Origin: Craspedostauros australis
Lineage: Eukaryota > Bacillariophyta > Bacillariophyceae > Mastogloiales > Achnanthaceae
DNA length: 64,000 bases
Direction of reading: 5' to 3'
NCBI GenBank assembly: GCA_026770025.1
Contig: JAMXDE010000005.1
Location: forward strand, 434,001-498,000
Positions within the stretch are counted from its first letter, which is position 1. Each line of letters begins with the position of its first letter. A program made the translations under genes and the position numbers. The notes under the pieces were generated by a model. That model was not told where the DNA came from. It saw only the letters and a program-made list of their open reading frames with translations, and made no database searches. Below are positions 48,387 through 59,660 of the stretch, piece by piece.

Positions 48387-50241
48387 ATGATTCATTGCTG
48401 CCTCTTTTCTACGGTTCCCATCATCCTCATGGCGGTCCTTCGTCCAACTCACGGCTCCACCCAGCCGGTTGGCCGCAGCCAACGTCAACTGTTCGAGCTG
48501 CCATCTCCCTTCGCATTCAACGACGGCGCCTGCAAACGCGAGTGCTCCGATCTTCATGATCACGAGCCATTCTACAACGCCTGCCCCGTCTGCCTGGACG
48601 AGTTCTCCCCATGCAACTACTGTTGCTTCGGTAAGCAAGAATGATGGCTGACGGGTTGTTTGCTAACTATTGGTATGGTAGCTTACTATCGCAGCTTGCT
48701 TGCTTGATCCATGAAGTCCTGCATCGCGCAAGGTTGAGATTCTGATGCGAAACCTTCGCCTCTGGGATATTGACAGTCAAAACACGATTTCTCACTGCAG
48801 GCCCACGGTCTTTATTGTTCCACGATGTCGCATCTTGCAAACAAACTCGCACCTGCACTCACGTCCATGCTGATGCCCAGGTGGCGCTTCGTCCATGAAG
48901 CTCGCCTGGCACGGTTGCCCTGGCGAGATGACGATCTCCGATCTCGCGATGATCGGACATGATTGCGCCACGACTCAGCAAGATGATGGGCATGCTTCGA
49001 CAGCCCGATTCGTCGACTGTTCCTGCCTGGACATGCTGACAGATGTTGTGCATGCCACCAACGACACGCCCGACCCATCCGGATGCGCTCTCTTCGACAC
49101 CATGACCTTCGCCACGGCTACGCCAAACGCGCGCGCTTTCGAGATTTGCATCGTCTCGACCAATGACAATCAGATCAGCTTCGACGTTCCTTTGCCAAGC
49201 ATCGTCGGGATCACATTCACAAGCGCCCAGACCTCTGATGCTGCCGTCACCGTGGACACGCACGGAGGACCTCACGTCGATGCTGATGGCGTGGTCATGG
49301 ATGCACTCACACTGACGACGTACTTCGACACAACATGCGCATCGCCTGTGTTCCCAGGGTATGGAAAGTTTCCGAACACATGCCCTTCCGAGGGTTGGAT
49401 CGATCTTGGCCACGCCGACCACCAAGGATTGCCAGACTCGATCGATCATTTCGAGGGTCTCCCACCCAGCCGCGCCTTCTGGTTCGAATTCATCGATGGG
49501 ACGAGCGTTGGCTTTTGGCCCGACGCTGACACCGACGCAGCAGCCCCAAGCTTTGATCCAGTATTTTCGAAATGCGAATGCCTTCCGTGTGACATGGCGC
49601 ATACTTTGCCGCCGACGCAGCTACCAACTCCCGGAGACGACATGGAGAGTGCCGCGCCAGACGGAGCTGCTGGTACCAGCGCCCCCGTTGTATTGCCGAC
49701 GAACAGCCCAGATCAGCAGGAGACAGAACGTCCAATATCGCCGCCAGATGGTGTTGACACGCTGGAGCCTACCATAGTACAAGACGACGGCCACGACACT
49801 TCTATTCCAACTGCCCAGCCGACTGTTCAAACGACTACGCATCCAACCGTTCATCCAACCGACGTGCCCACGCCTTTTCCCACAGCATCGATCAATGCTG
49901 GTCCCGGGTCTCCACCCGTCGCATGCGCGGTGCGCGGGGTGGCCGAGTGCAACGCCCAGGCGGTGGCAAATTGCGTCACAAGCGGAGTCGAAGGCGTTCC
50001 CGACGGCAGCCTTTGCTTCTTTGCAGTCAGCGACAACGATGGCGGCAGCAGCAACGGCGATGGGTCCGCCCGCCGCAACCTGGAGGCCGCCCATATGTAC
50101 AGTGAGTACCTCCGCCGCGCAGGGCCTGGCGGACAGAAGGAGCTGGCTGAGCAGAAGATTTGGATGCGGCGTCAGCTCAGCTACCACCAGAACCAGGTCG
50201 TGGCGATCGAGGACTTCATCGAAAACGTGCTCCAGGTCTGA
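48387..50241 (+). CDS. secreted Cys-rich protein with short PT-type linker, function unknown
   Basis: Two exons, 48387-48630 and 48881-50241. The 250-bp intron (GTAAGC to GCCCAG) joins CNYCCFG to GASSMKLAWH in phase 1, giving 534 residues. A signal peptide is present (CCLFSTVPIILMAVLRPTHG). Exon 1 carries a Cys cluster (CKREC, CPVCLDEFSPCNYCC). Exon 2 starts with about 240 residues of an ordered, Asp-rich domain containing FEICIVSTNDNQISFDVPL and RAFWFEFIDGTSVGFWPD. A Pro/Thr linker (TVQTTTHPTVHPTDVPTP) follows, then a second Cys segment (CAVRGVAECNAQAVANC) and a basic, probably helical end. I do not recognise the family. Its position after two secreted peptidases with PT linkers suggests a related extracellular role (matrix, adhesion or inhibitor), which is inference only. 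Confidence 0.8.
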
Positions 50242-50665
50242 TGGCAGCATCGATGAGCCTGGTGATGATCAAGACAGCGACGGCAAGCCTGAGATCAACG
50301 CCACCAAGATGAAGATTTTCTAGTCTACGGTGGTTGGTGTTGGTGTTGACATTGTTGTTGTTTTGCTTGTGAGATGTCTATCATCCTTACTCTTGCAGTT
50401 GGCAGACTTCATTTGGAGTGGCATCGTGAAAGGAGCTTCGACGACATGATGTGATGTCGTTGTCTCTCACCCCAAACTACCAATAAAATAGACCGCACTC
50501 GTAGCTTCGAACGCGCGGTATTCGTGGAGCGTGTGCGAGTACATTCCCGCAAGTGGTGCTGCACGGTACCTCGGATGTGCGGTTACTCGCGCAATTGTAC
50601 ATGCTCGACCCCTCTGTTGCGAGTACAAACCGACCTCGTCGCACACGTGTATGGCAGATCGTTGA
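50242..50665. other. intergenic region between convergent genes
   Basis: Short stretch between genes that face each other. A GTTGTTGTTTTG-rich run near 50340-50370 is probably 3' untranslated sequence. No gene seen. Confidence 0.5.
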
Positions 50666-52579
50666 TTACTGAACACCCCGAACCCATCTCAGCGACACCG
50701 CTGAACCCAGAAAGTACACCGCTGACAAAGTAAGGATTGTGATGTATCCACCCAATGAGTAGGACGCGGCATCTGGGTCGGTGCCATTGGCTGCGTTACC
50801 ACGACCGTCTCCGATGAAATAGAGCAAAGGACCACCGATCATGGGACCAAGGGCTGATCCCAGAAAGGCCGCCACTCCCCAAACTGAAAAATGCAACGCA
50901 CAAGCAACAATAAGCAAAAAAAAAACGATCGAAGAGGTGGGTGAGCGTGGAAGCGAGACGGGATAAAGTAGAGTACGTAGAGTGGACCAGAATGTGTACT
51001 CTGCAAATGCGCACACGCAATTGCGCCAAGAAACATCACGAATTCACTTACTTCCAAGAAGCTGCGCATTCCCGCTGGATGATTCATCGTTCATCTGCGC
51101 TTTCTGCAGGGTATCGACGGCCAGCGACGTCTCCATGGTGAGGTAGATGCCGTTGGCGGCTCCCAGCGCAAGACCGAGGATCGTCATTTGATGCATGGTC
51201 CGCGCGAAGATCATGACGACCATGACGGAGCTCAGCAGGAAGCAGGCCAGATACACGAATGGTTTGCGCCTGCCACCCAGCTTGTCCGAAATGAGGCCGA
51301 TGGGGTACGTCGTCAAGGTGCCGGCAACTTGACCCAGGATGGCGAGGTAGGCCACGGCAGATTCTGGATCGTCGGTGACGCGAATGATGTCGTGGACGAA
51401 GTAGAGGAAGAAGGTCTGGACGGACAATCCGCAGTAGTAGAAGAGGCGCGAAACCGTGACGACGAAGAAGTCGTGATGTTCGTTGGGGTCGATGGTGTAG
51501 GAATCGAGCAGGGTCTTGCAATCGAGACGCACCAACGGATCGTAGAGCATGGATTTGAGGATGGCGAGCGGTGAGACGATGGTGCTTCGCAGCGTTCGCG
51601 GTGGGCTGGTCATGAGGCCGGATCGCAAGTTTCGCCGCTGTCGCTTGGCCGCCGTGAGCTGCACATCTCGTTCCTGAGCATAGAGCCTGGTGAGGATGGC
51701 GGAAACCACGACCGTGGCCATGTAGAGAGCGTACATGCTCCCCACGGAAGTGAAGAAGGAATGGAAGAGCCCGAATCCGAACAAGGATCCCGTGACGAGG
51801 AGGAAGGCCAGGACGCCATTCGCGACGCCCGTCTGGTGCTGCGGCACCTGATCCGGTATCAGGGCGATCATCATGGCGTAGGTGATGTTGAGGCCGATCA
51901 TGTGGAGGAAGAATGAGAATCCGTAGCGGAACCAGAGGCGCTCGAAGGAGGTGTAGTACTGACCGGCCAATCCCACCAGGCTGAACGCGACGCCGAGGAA
52001 GAGGAAGGGCAGGCGCTGGCCCATGTTCTGCTGCGTGAGCGGTGGCATGTAGGTGTCGCTGAGCATGCCAATGAGGGGCGAGATGAGCTGCGTGAACCCC
52101 GCGATGGCGACGAAGAATCCCAGCGCGACGCTCTTGGGAACGTTGGGATACTCCGTCTCGATGCGTTCGCACTCGACTGGCAGCGTGACGAGGAAGAGGG
52201 TCGTCATGATGCATCCGTAAGCGAAGGTGGTGGAGAGGATGCAGATGAGGTGCCACAGGGAGAGGCTTGCCGTTTGCTTGTTGCTTGCCCCATTGCTATT
52301 GTCATTGCCATTGCCATTTCTATTGCCATTGTTGTTGGCACTTCCAGCACCGGCCTCTACGTCCGCGGCCCCATTGTAAACATCCACCTGATGCAAGGAA
52401 GACAGCTCGTCGGCGGACAGCGCGAGGTTGCCGACATCAGACACCGAGTCGTACCAGACCTGGTCGCCGTCGTCGCTTCCACGATCATCGATGTGGATGG
52501 CAATACCGTTGATGCTGCGTTGGTTGCTGTCTGATGCGAAGTGGACCCTGAGCTGATCGCTCTCTCCGCTCTGCTTCAT
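50666..52579 (-). CDS. major facilitator superfamily transporter, two exons
   Basis: Exons 52579-51052 and 50883-50666; the 168-bp intron (GTAAGT to TTTTTCAG) joins QLLG to IWGVAAFLGSALGP in phase 1, giving 581 residues. Residues 1-105 are a hydrophilic, Asn/Gly-rich cytoplasmic tail. About twelve hydrophobic segments follow, starting LWHLICILSTTFAYGCIMTT. The family's loop motif appears as GLISDKLGGRRKPFVY between the transmembrane segments of the second half, and a looser version GMLSDTYMPPL in the first half. A basic cytoplasmic loop lies in the middle (KRQRRNLRSG). The overall shape recalls sugar or disaccharide transporters of the SLC45/GPH type, but the substrate cannot be assigned. It is convergent with the secreted Cys-rich gene. 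Confidence 0.88.
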
Positions 52580-53158
52580 CGTGTCCGAATGCAGGGACCA
52601 CGTTCGGTAGTTACTTTGTTATGGCCGTGCACGAACAACGCCCCTGTCTACCTTTGTGATGATGGTCGTGCCAGTATGATGCTGTGGCAATACTCTGATG
52701 GTTCTCTTCTGATCCTGTGTTGTGAGCTTTTGGTGCGTGTTGTGCGTTGTGCGTTGTGCGTTGTTGTGCCCTTGTTTCTTTCCTTGGTCTCTCTTTGGTT
52801 CGTCATCGTGTTCTTTTCCTTCATTTTTTCTTGTTTGCGCCACGCATGTTTTTCTCGTTCAGAATCATTCACGAGTTTGCACGATTGCAACACATATGGT
52901 GCATGACTAATGCGACTATTGTATGTCATTCCCGATTGGTGAGTCTCGGTAGCAGTCGATGAGTCTCCACCAACAGAAAGCACACGCAACAACACAAAAC
53001 GAGGCGAAGCAAGAGAACATCAAGACCTCGATGCAGCCTCCTGATGTGAACACAAAATCTACCTATCATCATTCTGATCCAAACCATACCTCTGCTTCGA
53101 CGTCCGCCACTGTCGCGAGCTTCGCAACAACTCAAGCCAAAGAAGCAGCGGCGGAATC
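52580..53158. other. divergent intergenic region
   Basis: Lies between the starts of the MFS gene (minus) and the RING gene (plus), so it probably carries both promoters. TGTGCGTTG repeats occur at about 52735-52765. No gene seen. Confidence 0.5.
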
Positions 53159-54277
53159 ATGCTGGTTCTGTACATCCCCGCGCTGGTGCGGATCATCCGC
53201 ACATCGCGCATCACGATGGCGAGGTTCCTCGCGGTCTGCGTGCTCATGCTCAGCGTCACGCCGCTGGCGAGCATCTTCGTTTTCTTCTCCATGCTCTTCG
53301 AGCCATCACCGCCGCCCGCCACATCCGAAGCAGCATCAATGGATCCTGCGCTTCATCGTGACTATGCGACGAACGGAACCGTCGCTGTCTTCGAAGAATT
53401 CGTGATGAACCTCATCAAGGACAGGCTGAGCAGCAACCCCCGCTACATGACGGCAAGCTACGTGCTCCCGATGGGCGCCAAGATGGCCGGGTCGATGCCG
53501 GATATCGTCAACGCCATGCATTCCAACCACCCGCTCGGCGGTCTGCTGTATTCGCCGCACCACACCGCGACCTCCATGTTCACCATGCTCTTGCCGTGGG
53601 CGCTGTCCTTCTTCCTGGGCCTCGTCTTCCCCCTCATCACCTGCATCTACACGGCCTGCACCACGAAAGGCGGCTGGTTGCACACGTCCAACAAACGACG
53701 TCGCAAGAACCAACTCACGCGTCATTTCCAATCGTTCGGCAAGAAGCTGCGTCCTTCGGATTGTGCGGATTGCGCGGTTGTTGCAACAAGCGACATCAAT
53801 TCCGCGGTCAGCGGTCCAACAACGCATTCATCCAGCAATGACGCCAACTCTGAACGGCGGTTATCATCACCTGGGACAGCGCAAACGCCAAATTGCGAAC
53901 GATCCTGCGAGCATGGGCCATCCTCGTCTTCGCAAATGGAGAGCGCGAATGAAAGACAGGGTGACAAATATGACAACGATGATGAATGTGATAGCAGATG
54001 GTTCGTTCCGTCACCAGGAACATCATTACAACGACAGCAACAGCAACAACAGGGACGCAAACAGGAGGAGCAATCACAACGCATCATCGGTGGGAAATGC
54101 GCAGTCTGTTTGCTGAGCTACCGGGAAGGCGACGTCATCACATGGTCCTCCAATCCACAGTGCGTGCACTGCTTTCACGAACGCTGCATCTTGTCATGGC
54201 TGTGTCGATCCAGGAATCGCAAAACGTCGCCGTGTCCGTGCTGTCGGCAGTGTTACGTTCTGCCATCCAGCGAATGA
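53159..54277 (+). CDS. membrane RING-H2 finger protein, putative E3 ubiquitin ligase
   Basis: A 372-residue single-exon protein. Two hydrophobic segments (about 21-47 and 142-167) flank a roughly 95-residue loop, followed by a basic KRRRKN. Residues 205-310 are disordered, with a Gln run (QRQQQQQQ). The C-terminus is a RING-H2 domain, residues 314-362: C-A-V-C, then C-V-H-C-F-H-E-R-C, then C-P-C-C, giving the C3H2C3 order of metal ligands. The Trp after the sixth ligand (ILSWLCR) is at the position that contacts E2 enzymes. The protein probably ubiquitinates membrane-proximal targets; location (ER, Golgi or endosome) cannot be read. The start is the first Met of the frame that precedes the first membrane segment. 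Confidence 0.88.
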   Translation: MLVLYIPALVRIIRTSRITMARFLAVCVLMLSVTPLASIFVFFSMLFEPSPPPATSEAASMDPALHRDYATNGTVAVFEEFVMNLIKDRLSSNPRYMTASYVLPMGAKMAGSMPDIVNAMHSNHPLGGLLYSPHHTATSMFTMLLPWALSFFLGLVFPLITCIYTACTTKGGWLHTSNKRRRKNQLTRHFQSFGKKLRPSDCADCAVVATSDINSAVSGPTTHSSSNDANSERRLSSPGTAQTPNCERSCEHGPSSSSQMESANERQGDKYDNDDECDSRWFVPSPGTSLQRQQQQQQGRKQEEQSQRIIGGKCAVCLLSYREGDVITWSSNPQCVHCFHERCILSWLCRSRNRKTSPCPCCRQCYVLPSSE

Positions 54278-54868
54278 GCCCGTGCGAGTGCGTTCGCTTC
54301 AGTACACACAGAAGATGCCTCGGGTGGATGGGGAGCGAGTCCACCGACACTGCATGTCGCCAAACAGGATTCGCGATGGTCAGAGTGTTGTGGCGGGAGG
54401 TAACAAGGGGCACCCATTGATTCTATTCGAAGCCGGGGGTTCATACATCCGTTCGTCCATCCACACCGGTCAACTCAGGACATGCCTTCAACATTGTTCA
54501 AAATCAGCAGAGTAACACGTATTATCTGTTCATTATTGTATATGGTAGTATTATACTCGTACGTCATCGTTTGCTGATGGTAGCAGCTCTTGCATCATGG
54601 ACGAAGGAAAAGGAGGTTGTGCGGCTCGTTTTTTGTTGGCATGGCATTGGATGGTGTCGACCACAGTTTCCACCCTCAACAAACAGGAAGGGGACAGCAG
54701 AGTAGACTTGAGTCCTGGTACAGTAGCGGTATTTTGTATTCGATAGTAGAGTACGCACACATCTTGCCGCAAACCCCCCGCCGCCATCTCCCATGTGATT
54801 GCCATCACATGGATTCTCCACGCAGCAGAGCATCCCTTGTCTCATCGCTTCCTGTTGATCTCGCTTCG
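54278..54868. other. intergenic region between convergent genes
   Basis: An AT-rich section at about 54510-54555 probably marks 3' ends. No gene seen. Confidence 0.5.
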
Positions 54869-57160
54869 TCAACACACTTTCATGGCCCCGTTGCTGCCTG
54901 CTGCAGCACCTGCGCTCGCATCACCCCCCTCGTTCTCATTGCCAGAATCTTCCGTCGGCTGGCGATGCTGGTCTTCCATCGGGCTCGACGCACCGCCGCC
55001 TCCCATCATGTTCCCGATCGCTGTCTGGGTTTCCATGGTTAGCTTGGACAAGTTGGAGGCCGTCTTGGCATCTCCCATCCCTTCCACGGGACATGACGGA
55101 TAGGCGAACAGGCTCGGTTCCTCATCGGGATTGCCGGCGGATCGGATGCGATTCCCGTTCACCTTCTGCCGCGTCATGCGCCGCGTGAGGAACTTCATGC
55201 CGCGCAAGAACTTCTCGTGGTAATACGAACCTTGATCCCGACCGGCGCTGAACCGATTGAACCCGTACAGGTTCAGCTGCCGCAAGAACGATGATTTCTT
55301 GGTCATGACGAAGTACCGGGGCAATATGATCTCCGAGAATTCCCTTTGCTTGAAGATCTTGAAGCTGCGTCCGTGCGGCATCCACCCGATGATGTGGGCG
55401 TAGCCATGATCTTCGATCTGGCTCAACGTCTCGTGGAGCTTCAGCGGGAATGCAGCGTTCGGGGTCCTTGATGCGGAGGTCGCGGCAAGGACCAGATCGT
55501 GCTCCTCAGGCCATGGCTTCTCGCTGGACAGGTCGCGGTAGATGTGCCGGACGAACAGACGGCGGTTGTTCTTCGTCGTCACACCAGGTGGGAGCTTCTT
55601 GTAGTTGTAGTTCTGGGCGAGGTTGCCATTGCGGAGCTGACCATCCTCCATGCTGCCGTCGTTCGGGGATGAGTAACCTCCTGCGGCGGCCTGAGGTTGC
55701 TGCTGGGTCAGCGAGGAGGCGCTGCTCTGCTTCGCGAGGATGGGGACAAGGTTTGGCACTGCAGCCCTCGCTGCATCGCCCTGGGCATCCGTCGATGCGA
55801 GCCGCATCTCCTCCGAGCTCACCATGGCGAGCATCTCGATGGAGTTGCTGCGATGGGTCGGCCCCGCGGCTGGCGTTGGCATCTTGGGCGTGCCATCCGC
55901 GGCTAATTGTGCTTGTGCTTGTGGGGGTTGCTGGGCTGGGGTTCGTTGCATTGCCAAACCAGCCGCTGCCCCTGATACGGATGGTTGCTCGAGGACCGTT
56001 CGCGATGGCGTCGTCGTGACATCGTCCTTGGGTAGCTGGGCGATGGGGACGGTTGCGGTTTGGTTTAGGCCGACGCCGGTAGAAGCAGCACCAACAACAG
56101 GGGTGGCAACAGTGGTAGCTACAGGAGTAGCCAAAGGGGTAGTGGCAATAGCAGGCACCTTCAGCACAGAGTTCGAGCGGGTGGAGGAGATTGGGTGCTG
56201 CACAAGCTTCGTCGCTAGTGCCGGTTGCGATTGAGCCTGGGGCTGAACCCGCGCTTGTGCTTGTGCCTGACTCTGCTGGAGTTGTTGCTGTTGCTGGAGT
56301 TGCTGCTGCTGGACAGTCATGTGATCGGCATGGCGGTTGGGTGTACGTATTGTGGGTGGTGCTTTGCCTTCGAGACTCGCCCATGGGCTGGATTCCGCCC
56401 TTTGAGATGTGGCCTTGGCCGTCTGCCTTTGCACGTGGCCTTGCTCAACGTTGAGAGGGGCTTGTGATTGGAGCGTGATGCACGCCACGGCCGTGCAGAT
56501 CGCCGGTGAGTGGACACCGACCGGCGGTATGTACAGTCCGCCCACAGCCACTTGGATGGGCAGCACGGGAATGGCTCTGGGGAGGATGGAGGTGAGACGC
56601 GACACATCGACGACCATGGTGTCTGTCAGGCTGGAGGTGCCCAGCTTGGGAGGCACGCCCAGCTGCACCTTGATCTGCAACGAATGCGCGTTGGTTTGGG
56701 TCGGCAAGCGCAGTGTGCTCCTTTGCATCGCATCCTGCAGCGCTCTCATTGCCGCCTCCGTTGCATCACCCCACTTTGCCGATGCTGACGAATCAATCCC
56801 GAAGCCGATGCTGGACATCGATAGCAGCGTTTGCTCCACCATGGCAGCAGCCTGTGCCTGCGCTTGCGCCTGTGTCTGCATTGGGACGTCGCTTTGAAGG
56901 GAGTGCTTTGGCAACCTTGCACCAGACGCAGCCTGTGCAGCACCGCTCGCGTTGGTGTGCGCCGATGGGACAGACCGTGTGGTCGCCACTCTCTCCGTTG
57001 CCGCAGCCGTCCCTTGTGTCAAGGGCACCGTTGTGACGCTCGAAGTCGTGGAGGCTGACATGGACGTTGCTCGGGCTGATGTAGCTGTGGCATCGTGCCT
57101 CTCCACCGCAACGCCGAGCAACGTAGCGGCAGTTTCTTGCGTGCTCGCATCGACGTTCAT
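54869..57160 (-). CDS. heat-shock-factor-type DNA-binding protein with fused Lin0512-like domain
   Basis: A 763-residue intronless protein. Residues 1-110 are Ala/Thr/Gln-rich. Residues 114-232 match the Lin0512 family pattern: SIGFGIDSS, then GDATEAAMRALQDAMQRSTL, LQIKVQLGVP, VDVSRLTSILP and IQVAVGGLY. Residues 283-330 are Gln-rich and 340-500 low complexity. The HSF DNA-binding domain is 570-668: FPLKLHETLSQIEDHGYAHI, IGWMPHGRSFKIF, then the recognition-helix region FVMTKKSSFLRQLNLYGFNR and YYHEKFLRG. The usual heptad-repeat trimerisation region is not obvious after it. It presumably acts in the nucleus as a transcription factor of the expanded diatom HSF family. In the Lin0512-like part the His of the usual D-x-H-G is missing, so it may act as a binding or oligomerisation domain rather than as an enzyme. 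Target genes are unknown. Confidence 0.92.
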   Translation of the reverse strand: MNVDASTQETAATLLGVAVERHDATATSARATSMSASTTSSVTTVPLTQGTAAATERVATTRSVPSAHTNASGAAQAASGARLPKHSLQSDVPMQTQAQAQAQAAAMVEQTLLSMSSIGFGIDSSASAKWGDATEAAMRALQDAMQRSTLRLPTQTNAHSLQIKVQLGVPPKLGTSSLTDTMVVDVSRLTSILPRAIPVLPIQVAVGGLYIPPVGVHSPAICTAVACITLQSQAPLNVEQGHVQRQTAKATSQRAESSPWASLEGKAPPTIRTPNRHADHMTVQQQQLQQQQQLQQSQAQAQARVQPQAQSQPALATKLVQHPISSTRSNSVLKVPAIATTPLATPVATTVATPVVGAASTGVGLNQTATVPIAQLPKDDVTTTPSRTVLEQPSVSGAAAGLAMQRTPAQQPPQAQAQLAADGTPKMPTPAAGPTHRSNSIEMLAMVSSEEMRLASTDAQGDAARAAVPNLVPILAKQSSASSLTQQQPQAAAGGYSSPNDGSMEDGQLRNGNLAQNYNYKKLPPGVTTKNNRRLFVRHIYRDLSSEKPWPEEHDLVLAATSASRTPNAAFPLKLHETLSQIEDHGYAHIIGWMPHGRSFKIFKQREFSEIILPRYFVMTKKSSFLRQLNLYGFNRFSAGRDQGSYYHEKFLRGMKFLTRRMTRQKVNGNRIRSAGNPDEEPSLFAYPSCPVEGMGDAKTASNLSKLTMETQTAIGNMMGGGGASSPMEDQHRQPTEDSGNENEGGDASAGAAAGSNGAMKVC

Positions 57161-59063
57161 GTTGCCGTTCCGCCGTCCACTCGCTCCTCACTTGGCTCCC
57201 TATTCGGCCTGTGCAATAGAATGGCTATCGAGCGACTAAGCGATCAAAGAATCAGCCAGAAGTCCCGATGCTGGGTGACGTTGTAACCTGTGATCTCGGT
57301 CGGTATGGGTGATGCTGACCCCTGCTATCGATGTTGAGGTCGATGTTGATGACGATCGAGACGCTTGTCGATGTTGCTCTGCGAAGGCGAGCCCAGGAAG
57401 TCTGATCTGATCTGATTTGACACGAGAGAGCGTGTGACAGTACGGCTGCTGGCGCCAATACGATCGGATCCGATCCGTTGCTGTTGAGCCGCGGACAGCA
57501 ATAGCAATGCCTTGTGCAGAGTCCGAAGAGGGAGCGACGCAACCAGAAGTGTGTAATGCGATTCGTTTCGATCTTCGTCAGAGAGTGCGCAGTGAGATCC
57601 AGCAACCGGTCGCAGGGGTTGTGCAGTGTAATTGGGGAGCAGAAGCTGGGAGAGACCCTCTTTCGGAATGCGCTTCTGGTGCTGTCTCGATGATGCTGTC
57701 GCGAATGGGCGCTTTTTGCTGGCTGTCCAATCAATTGCGAGCGCAACGGTAAGAATGCGAAGGTTACTGATGTTCGAGTTCCACTTCCGCTTCGTGTTCG
57801 GGCTTCAACAACAGTTGCGGCAATTATTTATAATTCATAACTACTCCAAAATGATGTGTGTTCACGGATATATTTGTATGCAATGCGTTTAATGAAAAAC
57901 AATGTACGACTCCACTAGAGCTAATTAGCATTAAATGGAAAATCACACGCAACCATACATTCGGCGTCAAAAAGTTCGTGACTTTGGAGTTGGCACGATA
58001 CACGGCCCGAAATTCCCGAACCGGAAACCGGAACCGTCAGAGCGCGTCGTTTGTGGTTGGCGCAGACGTCACCACCAACACCAACACAGTTGGATTGCGT
58101 GTTGAGGTTTTGGTCTTGTTTGGTGAGGTGGCTTCGTACGACTTGCAGACGGTTCTGAAGAAAGAGTTCTGGTGGCAACAAAGAGCACAAGAGCCTTTAT
58201 GAGATAAATAAATCCACCCAAAGTGACGTCACCAACACGATGATGACGCACGACTTGATGTTTCCAAGTGAAGGACACTTTTGGTCCCGAAATCTGTAAC
58301 GCGCCAAACAGCCAAAGACATCAACAAGCCACACTGGCCGAACCTCCTCGCCGCAACCAACAACTCGTGTTGCAGATAACGTGCACAAACCAGAAAGCCG
58401 CGACAGCGATGACGACATGAAAGCAACCACGAAATTCGGGGAGGACCTGGAAAGGGTTCTGCGATGTATTACTCGCAAAAGCACGGCGCCTCCAGACTCC
58501 CCACTTCAACGGATTGGAACAATCAAACGATCTTGGTTCTTCCACAAGCGCGCCAAGAGTGGCAGAATTGAGGTGTGTACATGCTGTACGAATACGTCCT
58601 CCTTCGCCTAGTTGCACAACATCATCACATCAACTCGCGTTTTCGCTCATTTCTTCGTGGGCCTGGTCGCAGAGATGCCACAAAAGAACGTCTCATGTTA
58701 TTGACGTAAGTGCAATTTGAGAAGAGAAGAGAAACGATGGGCGCTTAGTATGGTGTGGTGGAGAGACGATCGGATCGGTGCGAGTAGTTCGCACAACAGA
58801 CACGAGGCTTTCTCGTCAGCTCCACACATCTCACACCTCCAGCTGACAAGGAGGCCTTCGGCGTTATTTGTGATCCCGTGTCCACGATACAAGGCGCGAG
58901 CGTGTGGAAGCTGACAGCACGTTCTTCTCCTTCTTCTCCGTCTCTTCTCCGTGCCTGTTGGCAACAGCAACATCAACAGCGGCAAGCAGAAGCAGAAGCA
59001 GAAGCAGCACAACACACACACACACACTCTCTCTCTCTCTAGAGTTCCCATTCGAAGATCATC
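57161..59063. other. intergenic region between divergent genes
   Basis: Presumably holds the promoters of the HSF gene (minus) and the first SRPBCC gene (plus). AT-rich at about 57820-57960. A CA run and a CT run (59013-59041) end 23 bp before the next ATG and look like leader sequence. Open frames near 57507-58202 lack recognisable domains. Confidence 0.5.
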
Positions 59064-59660
59064 ATGTTGGGTGAGGAGACCGAACAGCAGACAAAGAAGA
59101 GCCTTGGCATCGCCAAGTCCATTCACATTGATGCTCCAGCAAGAGTGGTCTGGGATCAAATGCTGAACGTGTCAACCTACGCACAGATGTACAAGACCTG
59201 CACTGGTGTCACGCTCCTTTCACAAGGTGCCGGCCACACGAAAGAAGTGCTGCAACGCGTCAAGCCTGGCGTGCGGTACCTGGAAGATCGCCTCATCAAT
59301 GGCCGCACGTTCGCCTTTGTGACTGATGTCACCCACGTGAAAGAAGACCACGACGCAGGCAGCTACGAATTCAGCCTGGTGACCGGCCTTTGGAAATCGC
59401 TTGGTTCATCCACCAACGTGCTCCAAGCCATCGACGAACACTCCTGCACCCTGACCATCGTGTATGCATTAGTCCCCGACAGTATGTACGGGCGTATCTA
59501 TTTGCGCCTATTCCGAAAGCGAATCACACGAGATGGCTTTATTTCCATCACCTCGGATCTTGAGGACATCAGGGATGCGGTTACACGTTCCCTCCCGCGC
59601 GGAGGGCAGCACCAAGTTGACATCGCACATCGCGAACGTAACGAAGTTCCCTGTGGATAG
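59064..59660 (+). CDS. SRPBCC-fold (START/polyketide-cyclase-like) protein, copy 1
   Basis: A 198-residue single-exon protein. The SRPBCC pattern is clear: a first strand and helix (SIHIDAPARVVWDQMLNV), then strands with VRYLEDRLINGRTFAF, YEFSLVTGLWKSL and CTLTIVYALVPDSMYG, and a long C-terminal helix (about 160-190) that would line the hydrophobic cavity. It probably binds a small lipid or polyketide-like ligand; enzymatic activity cannot be told from sequence. No signal peptide, so it is likely cytosolic. The next gene is a paralogue in the same orientation with matching motif order (DAPxxVVW near the start, IPRTMWGHI near the end), which implies local duplication. Confidence 0.82.
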   Translation: MLGEETEQQTKKSLGIAKSIHIDAPARVVWDQMLNVSTYAQMYKTCTGVTLLSQGAGHTKEVLQRVKPGVRYLEDRLINGRTFAFVTDVTHVKEDHDAGSYEFSLVTGLWKSLGSSTNVLQAIDEHSCTLTIVYALVPDSMYGRIYLRLFRKRITRDGFISITSDLEDIRDAVTRSLPRGGQHQVDIAHRERNEVPCG

